A stretch of DNA of 64,000 nucleotides from Glandiceps talaboti (lineage: Eukaryota; Hemichordata; Enteropneusta; Spengelidae), in NCBI RefSeq assembly GCF_964340395.1, contig NC_135565.1:7904242-7968241 (forward strand), given 5' to 3'. The notes under the pieces are model-generated. The model was not told the origin of the DNA. It was given only the letters and a program-made list of their open reading frames with translations, and searched no databases. Positions 55,101 to 64,000 of this stretch are shown piece by piece (the first letter of the stretch is position 1; every line of letters begins with the position of its first letter). Position numbers and translations under genes: made by a program.

Positions 55101-56885
55101 TGGTATTGTCTGTGAGCCACTTCATTTGGCTGACAGGGTGCAGAGGGCATGATAGGAGCATCCTCTCTCAACCTCTTGTATGTTAGACCTGAAAAAAATA
55201 CAGACAAACTTAAACCATATTGATATGTATTGAACTAAAAAAGGCAGTTGATGTAGTGCATGCTTCTACTAACAGTGACCTTTACTGGGGGGAGGGGGGG
55301 GCACAACATAATATTATGGTTACTATGGTAATCATATTAGTCATTACTGGTGATGTCAGTGGATTCATTAATCACAACCACCCATGAATACATGTAAGTA
55401 ACATGACATTTTGATTCACTCTGACATAAAGGCTCTTTTTTCAATCTGACTAATTTTGGTTGCCATAGTAATAAAGTAAGTTAAGTGTAAACACAGTACT
55501 CAATCAGCTTTTGTTGGAGGAGGTATGGCTATAGTAAACACACAATGTAATGATTTTAATATATTTAAGTGGCCATATAGATGAGGATTTTGTATTTATT
55601 TTGGATTTTTAATTCATAGAACAATTGTATCATAGCTTCCTACTTGAAAAATAAATGTGAAACAACATTGACAAAGTCTGTGTTTGTAACTCAATACATT
55701 GCAAAGTGCTAAAAAGATGTGTAAAAAGTTTGCTATTGTACATACAATAACAAACATTTTACACATTTATTATGCTTTTGCAATTTATTGAGCTACAAAC
55801 AAGGATTTGACATATTATTTCACATTGATTTTTTGAAGTAGGAAGCCATGATAAAATTGTTTTGCAAATTAAAAATCCAAAATCCACATCATATGACCAC
55901 TTTAAGTACAGTGTGTGGGTTTACCTTGCATGTTTCACTTCCAATCTAAACCAACCACGGTCTGCTAAAATGTTGAATAGTGATAGACTCTTAATTACAT
56001 CGTGTGATGTATTTGGAGATTGCATGAAGACGACAGACAAATCAAAAACCCATTCAATCACAAGAGTAAAGATGTATATACTTTGAAACGTTTTTATGTT
56101 TCCTGTGTGAATAAGCAACCCCCCCCCCCACCCCACCCTGTCACAAGAACGGTCACAGGTGTCCTATAAAGCTTTAAGAATACCATACAATTAGCAGAAT
56201 AGCATAGAGAAAAGTCAAAACCCAAGAATCCTGAGATGAGGGACTGTTGCGATGCATGTGTGTGTGTGTGGTGGAGGGTATGTCATTCTCATGTCTGAAT
56301 AACCAAGTCATTCATCCATCCATCCATCCATTCATTCATTCATTCATTCATTCATTCACCCATCCATCCATTCATTCATTCATTCATTCTTTAAACCACG
56401 GTTGTATTAGGGAAGAATACATCCATGATTAATCGGAAAGAGGAATTATATTTGACACGTGCACGAAACTAGGCCAGTCGATTGGGGTCGAACGATGTCG
56501 ACAACTTTGTTTTTATTCGTAACAAAGCACCAACCTCGTTCGCCGCTAATACTTTCACCTGAACAACGGTTGTCGTCAAACTTAAAAAATACATTACATT
56601 AGCATTTCTGTATTTATATATGCCGTATCTATATTTCAAAGAATTGTCATAGATTCGGCATAATGATCCAAATGGTTGATAAGAAAATCATCACGTACAA
56701 GGGCAAGATGGAGTGTGTGAATAGAAAGAAAGATGTTCAAATGCAACGCACGTCAAGACTCACTCGCGTTTGTTCCTCGCATCTTTCTAAGATGAGATGT
56801 TCGTGGTGAGCTCGGTCGAGTTCACTGTCAACCTGTGTGCACTGTATCATGTGTGTACATCCCTACCTGATCTCTCAGACTCCAT
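52120..56885 (-). CDS. CD225/dispanin-family membrane protein, 172 aa, four exons
   Basis: Exons are 56885-56867, 55188-55055, 53643-53506 and 52347-52120 (TAG). Phases agree (519 bases). Residues 1-66 are a soluble, proline-containing N-terminus. The CD225 core runs from NDYMGLAIFVTICCFWPLG (70-88) through KARDVHKRAWQGNMEAAR (94-111) to a second membrane segment at about 119-145. The paired Cys82-Cys83 before WPLG are the position palmitoylated in IFITM proteins. The DY...WPLG...A...G..EAAR order is the family hallmark (IFITM, PRRT, SynDIG, TMEM233 and related). These proteins are membrane-shaping factors on the plasma membrane and endosomes. The exact subfamily cannot be told, and no antiviral role should be assumed. 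The C-terminal 25 residues after the second helix are short and polar. Confidence 0.9.
52388..52487. repeat. Two-copy tandem duplication of 50 bp
   Basis: TTTACTTTTGTGCCGCATAC plus TAGATATTTAGCTAAGATAT plus GTTTTTACAT occurs twice, virtually identical, so the duplication is recent. In intron 3 of the CD225 gene. Three AGTCAATTAGTTAAGTTA-like units follow to about 52650. Confidence 0.9.
52855..53005 (+). repeat. Dispersed repeat family G (copy 2)
   Basis: ATAGCTGCAACTCAAACATT, AAACTATTCTGTTAAATATA and ATGACTTA correspond to the blocks at 20895-21045. Confidence 0.5.
54030..55010. repeat. 31-bp minisatellite, about 31 copies, in CD225 intron 2
   Basis: The unit is GATAGCCAAGTTTCTGTGAT plus AGTATGGGAAT, with variants (GACAGCC, GATCGCC, AAGATT, GGAATAGTCT). 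Units are more diverged towards 54030-54300. Because 31 leaves remainder 1 on division by 3 and the minus-strand unit has no stop codon, all three minus frames stay open for most of the array (long frames at 54762-53977, 54917-54045 and 54979-54488). They encode the same 31-residue period. It is located wholly within the intron 53644-55054. Confidence 0.95.
55567..55904. mobile_element. Dispersed palindromic element, family A (complete copy)
   Basis: 338 bp from AAGTGGCCATATAGATGAGG to CATATGACCACTT, with long inverted halves centred near 55735-55745 (TTGTACATACAA). Present in CD225 intron 1. Flanked by TTTA and TTAA-type bases. Confidence 0.85.
56309..56392. repeat. (CATT)n / (CATC)n microsatellite
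   Basis: About 20 tetranucleotide units in CD225 intron 1. Confidence 0.95.
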
Positions 56886-57010
56886 TATGGCGAATACTGT
56901 TGACAACGGCGTACGCAAATCCAAATGTCAGAAACTGTGCACAAACCCGTTATATATATATGCCAGCAGAAGATTTCAACATCAGAGATAGTTCTGGTCA
57001 CGTGACGTCC
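56886..57010 (-). promoter_or_regulatory. CD225 gene core promoter with CLEAR-type E-box and TATA
   Basis: In the direction of transcription, GTCACGTGAC (57006-56997) is followed by TATATATATA (56960-56951) and then the start codon at 56885. The 10-mer equals the CLEAR consensus recognised by TFEB/TFE3-type bHLH-Zip factors (also USF/MYC E-boxes). Spacing to the TATA is plausible for a core promoter with a 5' UTR of about 40 bases. Promoter function is inferred. Confidence 0.5.
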
Positions 57011-57060
57011 GTATTTTGATTCGTCAGCAATGCGAGTGGAAAGGTCGTCGTTTATTCATG

Positions 57061-57236
57061 TACAGACTTGTCTCAATCTGATTAAAACCTGGCTAGATAA
57101 CTTTATTTACTAGTACCGCTATATCCTTCGTGATGTAACATTTTATTCCGGGGATCGCCGCCAATGGGATGTTGAGACATCTAACCGCTTTCACAACTTC
57201 AGATTTGGATTTTAATCAGATTGAGAAATGTCTGTA
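57061..57236. mobile_element. 176-bp MITE upstream of the CD225 gene
   Basis: The left end TACAGACTTGTCTCAATCTG ATTAAAA is mirrored by the right end TTTTAATCAG ATTGAGAAATGTCTGTA, about 27 of 30 positions complementary. No ORF. Confidence 0.8.
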
Positions 57237-57737
57237 GTTGGTGATGAGTCAGTTTGTGGTTCTTCAAATTATTACTTAGAGCATATATCCTTCTTAACGG
57301 TATTACAGGTCCATACATGTGTAATATCTAAACAAGCTTTAAATACATATAATTCTTGTAAATCAAGTCGTTTTTTTCCATCGTCGTAAACAATAGCCTC
57401 TTTTACGGCACAGCCCAAGACACACCGCCACATATACCGCTGCTTCAGCAGTAATACATGTGTAAGTTCTGCTTGCCAGAATAGTTTTTTTTTCATTCTT
57501 TATTTAAATGACATTTAAAGCGTATTTTTTTAATAACAAAATGTAGTCTCTTGTGTGAAATTCTGATAACCTGGAAGCTCATCTTGGAGGACTACGAATA
57601 AATAAAAAAAAGTGAAGAACATTTTCCTAAACTAAAAAGTGAATTACAAACTCAAATCATTCGAAGATTTCTGAGACTGGTGCCTTGCCCATCTAAACTC
57701 ATACTGCTAGGACCACAGGGCCGGGGATAGCAAATAT

Positions 57738-57738
57738 G

Positions 57739-57826
<88 letters not shown>

Positions 57827-57975
57827 CGATTGATTGATCAATCGATTGAATGATTGATTGATTGATTGATTGATTGATCAATCGATTGATTGATCAATCG
57901 ATTGAATGATCAATCGATTGAATGATCAATTAATTGTTTGTTTGCTTAATCGATCGATCGATTGAATGATTAATG
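57738..57975. repeat. (TTGA)n microsatellite with ATCGATTGATCAATCGAT variants
   Basis: About 25 pure ATTG units, then a zone where self-complementary TGATCA, ATCGAT and CGATCG interrupt the repeat. Confidence 0.95.
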
Positions 57976-58045
57976 GTTGTGGTGATATAAAACTTTATTT
58001 TCTTTCTCTGTCTTCTTTTCTCTCTTCCAGCTACTAGTATATATA

Positions 58046-58076
58046 ATCATGGAAGTATATGTTATACTTCCATGAT
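58046..58076. repeat. Perfect 14-bp inverted repeat, 3-base loop
   Basis: ATCATGGAAGTATA, TGT, TATACTTCCATGAT. It could form a cruciform or RNA hairpin. No U-tract follows, and this is eukaryotic DNA, so it is not called a terminator. Confidence 0.85.
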
Positions 58077-58363
58077 ATAATTCACTCTTTATTGACCAAA
58101 TAAAGACACTTTTCCATTCTTCTACTCTTATCTAAATTAAAATACCACTAATCTTATCATTATCAGGGGGTCGGTTACACAAACACTTTGCTTTATCTCT
58201 TATCTTCTGGGAGATTATCACACCAAATAAACACTCAGCCATGCACAAACTAGTCTCAATATTTGTCTTTTTATTTAGTTTTTCATTTATTACGCTTTGT
58301 CACAGGCAAGTCAAAACCACACAACAATACAAAATACAGTAACATGTACAATAGACTACACAA

Positions 58364-58924
58364 GGAACCTTGCACATCCTAGCACTAACATGTGCACATC
58401 CTAGTGCTAGGAAGAAGAGCACAGCAATGTACCTGCAGCTGTGTGTCTCACAGCCCAGATACAAGGTATATATTTTCACAGCCCTGGTACATGGTTGTGA
58501 AAAATATGCATGTTGCCTGGATGTGAAATACCGCCTCTGTGCCAGGACTGTTTTGCACATCCTAGTACCATAGCTGTGTACTGCACACCTAGCACACATT
58601 TTTGCACATACATATGTAAACAGCTATGGTGGAATAATACCCTGTAGCAACTCTTTTGTTTATATCTGACTAGCATTGTTCACATAGCTGTTACAAGGCA
58701 GTGGGAAATATCTAAGTTACAGCTATGCTAACATAGCTGGTACATGGCTATGGGGAAAAAGCTCTTGTACATGGATGTTGTAAAAATGTATGTTGCATAG
58801 CCATTTCTTACATCCATGTTATATTGATGTTTGCATATATATCTGTTACAGCTGGTAAAAACTTAGAAGCTGTGCTCTTCTTCCTAGCACTAGGACCGGA
58901 CATGGCTAGAATGTACAAGGTTCC
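58364..58924. mobile_element. 561-bp element with terminal inverted repeats
   Basis: The left end GGAACCTTGCACATCCTAG is mirrored by the right end ending GTACAAGGTTCC. A perfect 26-base inverted match (CCTAGTGCTAGGAAGAAGAG CACAGC) occurs inside each end. The interior holds CACAGCTATG-type direct and inverted motifs and no long ORF. Confidence 0.85.
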
Positions 58925-58976
58925 CTGTATATAATACTAAAGAATTTTACGAAGGTTCCTCCCTTTTTTGTAGCTG

Positions 58977-58990
58977 GGGGGGGGGGGGGT
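58977..58990 (+). repeat. Oligo-G tract
   Basis: About 14 G shortly after the right end of the 58364-58924 element. Confidence 0.9.
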
Positions 58991-59379
58991 CTGTATTGAT
59001 CACTTCACATACAAACTAAAAAAACCAGCTTTTACATGTAACAGCTTTCACAGCATATCAGTCAAACCATACTTTATTCAGCGTGTACTGAATAACAAAT
59101 TAACCAATTAGCCTGCTAACAAAGCTATAAATGTTACAAATGTAAGTATGTGCAAATTACAGCGGGATATGGTGTTCCATAAAAAGTGGTAGTTCGAAGG
59201 GGACACTCTTAAATTCGTTCCTTGCCTGAATAAGCTGAGGTGTAGAGAGTGAATGGGAGGATGTACATTCTAGCCTCGGATGGTGGTTATTTCGTGGGCA
59301 CAAAACAATTACAACAATTAATTAATTCTAATTCTTATATAGTCGTTTTGTAAGATTTCATTCCGTATAAATGACTGAT

Positions 59380-59665
59380 AGACTGGTTGACTGCTTGGCT
59401 GGTTGGTTGTAACCGTTGTTGTAGGCTTGATTGCTCGACTAGCTAGCTGACTGGCTGGTTTTCTAGTTGGCTATAGTTACAGTTGTTTGCTTGGCCAGCT
59501 GGCAGCTGGTTGCAGTGGTTGCTTGGCTAAATGGCTGGTTACTTGCTTGCGGCTAGCTGGCTGGCTATTTGTTTGTTGGCTTGGTTTGATGGTTGGTTGG
59601 TTACTTACTTAGTTAGCTGTTTGTTTGTTTGTTTGTTTGTTTGTTTGTTTGTTTGTATAGCTGGT
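59380..59665. repeat. Degenerate TTGG/TGGC repeat and (GTTT)n
   Basis: Imperfect GGTTGGTTG, GGCTGGCTG and AGCTAGCTGG units, then a clean (GTTT)n run at about 59618-59656. Confidence 0.9.
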
Positions 59666-59724
59666 TTGTTACTTGGTTGGGGAGAAGCATATATGGATGG
59701 AGGGCTGAGTTCACTGACTCACTG

Positions 59725-60003
59725 ACTCACTCATTCATTCATTAATTCCATTCATTCATTCATTCATTCATTCATTCACAAACACGCCCGCTATTGATTT
59801 AGATCAATCATTGAATAAATCAATCATTCATTCATCACACACACGCACGCACATATACACGCACACACATACATACATACATACATACATACATACATAC
59901 ATACATACACACACACACGCACGCATGCACTCGCGCACACACACACACACACACACACACGCACGCACGCACGCACGCACGTATACACGCACACATACAT
60001 ACA

Positions 60004-60044
<41 letters not shown>

Positions 60045-60045
60045 C
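59725..60045. repeat. (ATTC)n, (CATA)n, (GCAC)n and (CA)n compound microsatellite
   Basis: ATTC units at about 59728-59778; CA/CATA at about 59836-59915; CA/GCAC at about 59916-60042. Cysteine/valine frames across it are artefacts. Confidence 0.97.
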
Positions 60046-60321
60046 GCGCAAACACGGTTGAGGTTTCTTCCCATCACCCCCAAAACAACGTTCCCATTGA
60101 GGAAAGTATCGGAAATAGTGAAGACTGTGACCCGTAGTCAGAGTTATTTATTTGAAATTCCTTTTGACTTTTGTTGTAACAGTACGACAGTTTTCATTGG
60201 TTTATAAATACAACTAAACAACCCGTACGTTGAACTTTGAGTAAATGACCCGTACATTCCTAGGCCATTCTCCAAGGTTAGATTTACAACACTGCTGATT
60301 AATTACCTATACGTTCGTCTA

Positions 60322-61104
60322 AGGCTGTGGTCAGAATTTTCGGGGGAGGGGCATGAGGAGAAACTATTCTGGTCAAATTTTTTTCTCAGGCCCCCTTCCC
60401 GTTCAAAAATTTCACCCTCCACCCCGAAATGGACCCAATAATTTTTTGTGGCCCCTACATAATATGTAATAATATTGTACCCCACCACCACCACCACCAC
60501 TTCCTACATTCAAGAGATGTACAATTGCATGGTACACTGGCCTAAAATAAGTGACAATCGACAGCGTCCATATATAACCATGAGATTTCTTTACAAATAG
60601 ATGTGGGCTTTGCAAAAAGAGGACTCACACTGCGATAACCTGTACTTGGAGATACTTGGCCTGCAGTGTTTTCTCTTTTCAATCTTGATTTAGACAGAAA
60701 CAGTGGCTAGCATACCACATGATAGCTATGTGAGTGTGGCAGGGAGTGCCCCCCCCCCTCCCATGGTGAGCACTGTTTTGAAAATAAGGACATACAGGAA
60801 AGAGACAGTCAGACAGAAGGGAAGAGAGATTAAGGCAGACACAAACACATTCTCATGGCAGTTACCCATCTCATCACTGAATATAGGCTATGGAACTTAT
60901 CGCGGTGAAGCCACAAGAATTATTGTTTTGTAAACAATCATTCCTGAGGTTTAATTTGGTCAAATCATGAGCAACACGAGTCATGCCTACCTCCTTCTCA
61001 GACCATCAAATTTTCATGGCCTCCCTTCAAACCCCAATTTTTTTTCATGCCCTTCCTCATTTTCTACCTCGCCCCTCCCCCCCCGTAAATTCTGACCACA
61101 GCCT
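60322..61104. mobile_element. 783-bp non-autonomous DNA transposon, 24-bp TIRs
   Basis: The left end AGGCTGTGGTCAGAATTTTC GGGGG and the right end CCCCCGTAAATTCTGACCAC AGCCT are inverted, with one mismatch over about 24 bases. G/C-rich subterminal blocks (CCCCTTCC, GAGGGGC) occur at both ends. The longest internal frame (60703-60933, 76 codons) has no recognisable domain. A target duplication could not be defined. Confidence 0.85.
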
Positions 61105-62427
61105 AAATATCAAACCCGCTCGTCGGAGATAAGGTCGCAGTATTCACTAATAATAATATGATTACATGTCAGCGATGAGAGCATCGTAGACATATCCAAA
61201 GCTATCACTTAGCCAATAGTACGATGAACCCCACCCCACCCATCCCCTCTCCCACCATCGTCATATTAAAAGTCAAGGGCCTTTTCTCAACAATGTTGTC
61301 TACCTAGTACTACTACGTACATTCCACGGGTTAATTCTATTCGATCGCACAAGAATAAACTGCAGTGAAACATCGCGGTGGTATTCAGCACACTCCCAGC
61401 GCTAGTTTCTCTATGCATGGATGTATTAGTCACTAATACATCCATGCTCTATGCAAACTTTTGAAAACACCGCTTCAACACCATTCAATTGTGTGCCCTA
61501 ATAAGTAAACGACCCGCACAATAAATTTGATTTGTTTATTGAACATGTCGCGTCGAGCGTATACCATTTAAGGAATGAATCGAACAATCAACACTGGTGT
61601 GGTGTGGCGTGGTGTGGTGTGGCTGACTAGCTAACTCCGTGATGTGTCATCGCTCGTACGGCGTTGAGTCCAGGGTCACACCAGCCTGAGGGTTTGGGGA
61701 ACGATAGATCTGACGGGAAAAATTGTCTAGTTGCAGAACATTCGATCTAAATGTGACAAATTCTAACCACACTCATAGTCATGACACTGCAGCTGGTGAA
61801 TTGCTCACGACAAGGTTATTTTGAAATAATTACATCAGACCAAATAAATACTAGTATGTATTTTGTTTTCATTTAAAAATAATACACAGCAATTCAGTGC
61901 ATAATATTATACTAATGTGAATCTAATGTGCACATCTTGTGCGCTGTATTTATTCATATTTTGGGTTGACTCGACCATGGTGGTAGCCTAGATACCTCCA
62001 TGATTCGACTGGCCTTGTTCACGGTGCATCGTGCTCCAAACTCAGTGCAGCTGGCAGGCTGTGAATGGAGTTAGTCACGTGATACCCCGCATTGTCCAAC
62101 CGTAAGGACACGCTTTTCATGGGACCTCGCTATTGTGTAATTATTGTTGTTATTTATTTTGTAGCACTTTGTTTGTTCATTTCATCTTACATATAGTAGG
62201 GGTTGTGATTACCAGGGTTTGGAGTACTGATTTAAGCAATGCACAGATGTTGCGTTTTCGGTAGTTACATTTAGGACCAGCATACAGGTGGTTGAAATGC
62301 CGAACGGATTTGTAGTCTGACGATGGGACTTACAACAATGAGGGTGACCATGCTGTGGTTCCCATATGCAGAACCTAACCACCCCTATCGTCTGAGTGGA
62401 ACACGCCTGTCGTGGATCTTCACAACT
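61105..62427. promoter_or_regulatory. Distal upstream region of the actin gene
   Basis: It contains a perfect CArG-type CCATTTAAGG at 61564-61573 and GTCACGTGAT at about 62074-62083. There is a perfect 15-bp inverted repeat at 61415-61447. No coding region is supported. Confidence 0.4.
61415..61447. repeat. Perfect 15-bp inverted repeat, 3-base loop
   Basis: GCATGGATGTATTAG, TCA, CTAATACATCCATGC. About 1.7 kb upstream of the actin start codon. Confidence 0.9.
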
Positions 62428-62437
62428 CCATATATGG
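62428..62437 (+). promoter_or_regulatory. CArG box (SRF site) of the actin promoter
   Basis: CCATATATGG is a perfect CC(A/T)6GG. It lies about 90 bases before the candidate 5' UTR exon donor at 62522. SRF-type control through CArG boxes is the standard arrangement of animal actin promoters. Confidence 0.7.
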
Positions 62438-62479
62438 TCAAAATTTCGCTTTCCGAAGCTGATATAACGCCCGGTTCAA

Positions 62480-62521
62480 CCATAATTCACCCACTGCAGA
62501 TCATTTTGTCATTACGAACAG
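62480..62521 (+). other. Candidate non-coding first exon of actin
   Basis: A consensus donor, AACAG|GTAAGT, sits at 62521/62522, and an acceptor TATTCCAG|GTAATC at 63106/63107 opens the exon with the start codon. A TATAAC is at 62463-62468. The exon's left edge (transcription start) is a guess. Confidence 0.4.
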
Positions 62522-63124
62522 GTAAGTGCGAATATTCCGCCGTCAAAAATATATTTCTTCCTGAAAGAAAACAGTGTTTTCTACGTAGAACTATTCACAT
62601 ATTGTCAATGTCAGAGTCTGTGCACGTTAGCTGTACGTCGGTTTAACCATTACTTGATACAGGTAGTCTAGCTATTTCTGTATGAGCCACACCCATGGTG
62701 TAATTATCATTGCATTTCTCTATATTCGTATCGAACTGTACACCGTACTTGCAAAACAAATGAAAGCCTGCAAAGGAAAGGTCAACTAACGCTAAATTGC
62801 ATTAAATTCAACGCATAGCAGTTTCGCAAATCGAAGCAGTGAACGCACTGGGTTAAATACGGCGTCCGACACATGTCATGCTCAGACGTTAGACTCTCTC
62901 ACAGTCCACGGACCATCGCATCACTGAAAGAGCTGTTCTGCATACACCGATATTGGTACACTAATAGCGATGCTCCCGACGGCTGGTGAGAGAGTTTATC
63001 TAGACGTCCGCCTTGCCGACTATTAAAATTTGTGTACATATACGAATTATATGTACTCTCATCACTCAGTAACTGTGACTAATGCATTATGCAATCTCTA
63101 TTCCAGGTAATCATCCAAACATAA

Positions 63125-63352
<228 letters not shown>

Positions 63353-63500
63353 TAATGTATATATATATATGTTCCTCCAAAGTTCAAACTGGCTTCTTTT
63401 GAAATACGTCCCTCGAATTCCTCGACAAGCAATGTTTGCGACTGCGCAGACCTTTTTTAACAAACACTGGGCGGGCGATCGAGTTCAGGTTGTTGGAAAC

Positions 63501-63635
63501 GGTTTGCGATCCGTTGGATAGAATGTCCACGTCGCTGGCGCTATACTGCGCCAGCTCTAATAATAATAGTAGACGACACTCTCTATCACAGTACAGCGCA
63601 GCGACGTGGACATTTTAGCTAGCGGATCGCAAACC
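63501..63635. mobile_element. 135-bp MITE in the actin intron
   Basis: The left arm begins GGTTTGCGATCCG and contains AATGTCCACGTCGCTG; the right arm holds CAGCGACGTGGACATT and ends CGGATCGCAAACC. About 33 of 38 positions are complementary. The small inner GCGC palindrome (TGGCGC...GCGCCA) is nested between the arms. Confidence 0.88.
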
Positions 63636-64000
63636 ATTTTATCGTGAACTCGCCATTAGTCACTGAAAACGAAAGATAGCACTTTATTAATTCCTGTGAA
63701 TTGCATGTACTTGTACTTAGATCGAGCCACCTTGATGCCTTTTGTTCGCTTTACTTTGCACTATTTTATATCATTTTACATGGGACCTTTCATATCGTTC
63801 AACCCCCACCCACCCTTAATTTCCGTTTCGCCTACTGATAGGGGTAAGAGATATGTGGGTCAGGCCATGTAATGCAAGTGGGTGATTCTTCCATGGTCGG
63901 GCGAATGGAAAAATGTTAAACACGCTAACCTTGCAGTAGATACGTCGTGCTTGTTTAAAAAGTCTTTGTTGTCATTGTTATGATTATAAACAATCTCGTA

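Noticed and set aside
58046-58076. Hairpin as a transcription terminator
   Set aside because: Rho-independent termination is bacterial, no T-tract follows, and no gene ends there.
59811-60137. Frames rich in HTHTHT or VCVCVC
   Set aside because: CA/CATA microsatellite artefacts.
62323-62646. 107-codon plus-strand frame
   Set aside because: It overlaps the CArG box and the 5' UTR donor of actin and shows no domain.

Overview
The window reads as nuclear DNA of a non-vertebrate bilaterian animal, probably marine. It is AT-rich, the genes are split by GT-AG introns, and most of the length is introns, degenerate retrotransposons, short inverted-repeat elements, minisatellites and microsatellites. 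The species cannot be fixed from the sequence. A typical animal cytoplasmic-type actin first coding exon, plus a TM7SF3 and FGFR1OP2/SIKE pair arranged as I recall it in human, point to a bilaterian. There are no bacterial genes, no CRISPR array and no recognisable tRNA or rRNA.

Layout. 1-900 is a 64-bp satellite, followed by a LINE endonuclease fragment near 1.4-1.8 kb and a 3.4-4.1 kb minisatellite. 4386-8425 (minus) is an intact five-exon gene for a 726-residue transposase-like protein. 9654-9962 (minus) is the first coding exon of an unidentified gene. It is divergent from the ten-exon TM7SF3-like gene at 10312-24321 (plus), with a 349-bp shared promoter carrying CRE and ETS motifs. 24.3-36 kb is intergenic and holds several minisatellites and foldback elements. 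36005-41303 (minus) is an FGFR1OP2/SIKE-family gene with an unusual acidic C-terminal extension. 43.4-52.1 kb is intergenic and repeat-rich. 52120-56885 (minus) is a four-exon CD225/dispanin membrane protein gene; its second intron holds a 1-kb array of 31-bp repeats. 57-61 kb is simple repeats plus three terminal-inverted-repeat elements. The window ends with the promoter, 5' UTR and first coding exon of an actin gene (start codon at 63134) that runs off the right edge.

For the three complete multi-exon genes and the transposase-like gene, exon boundaries were read from splice signals, and the reading phases add up exactly to an open frame (2181, 1653, 1287 and 519 coding bases). Family names come from remembered protein features, not from a database search. 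There is no operon logic. The meaningful relationships are the convergent TM7SF3/FGFR1OP2 pair, the divergent promoter at 10 kb, and a set of dispersed short elements that have multiplied in introns and intergenic DNA.
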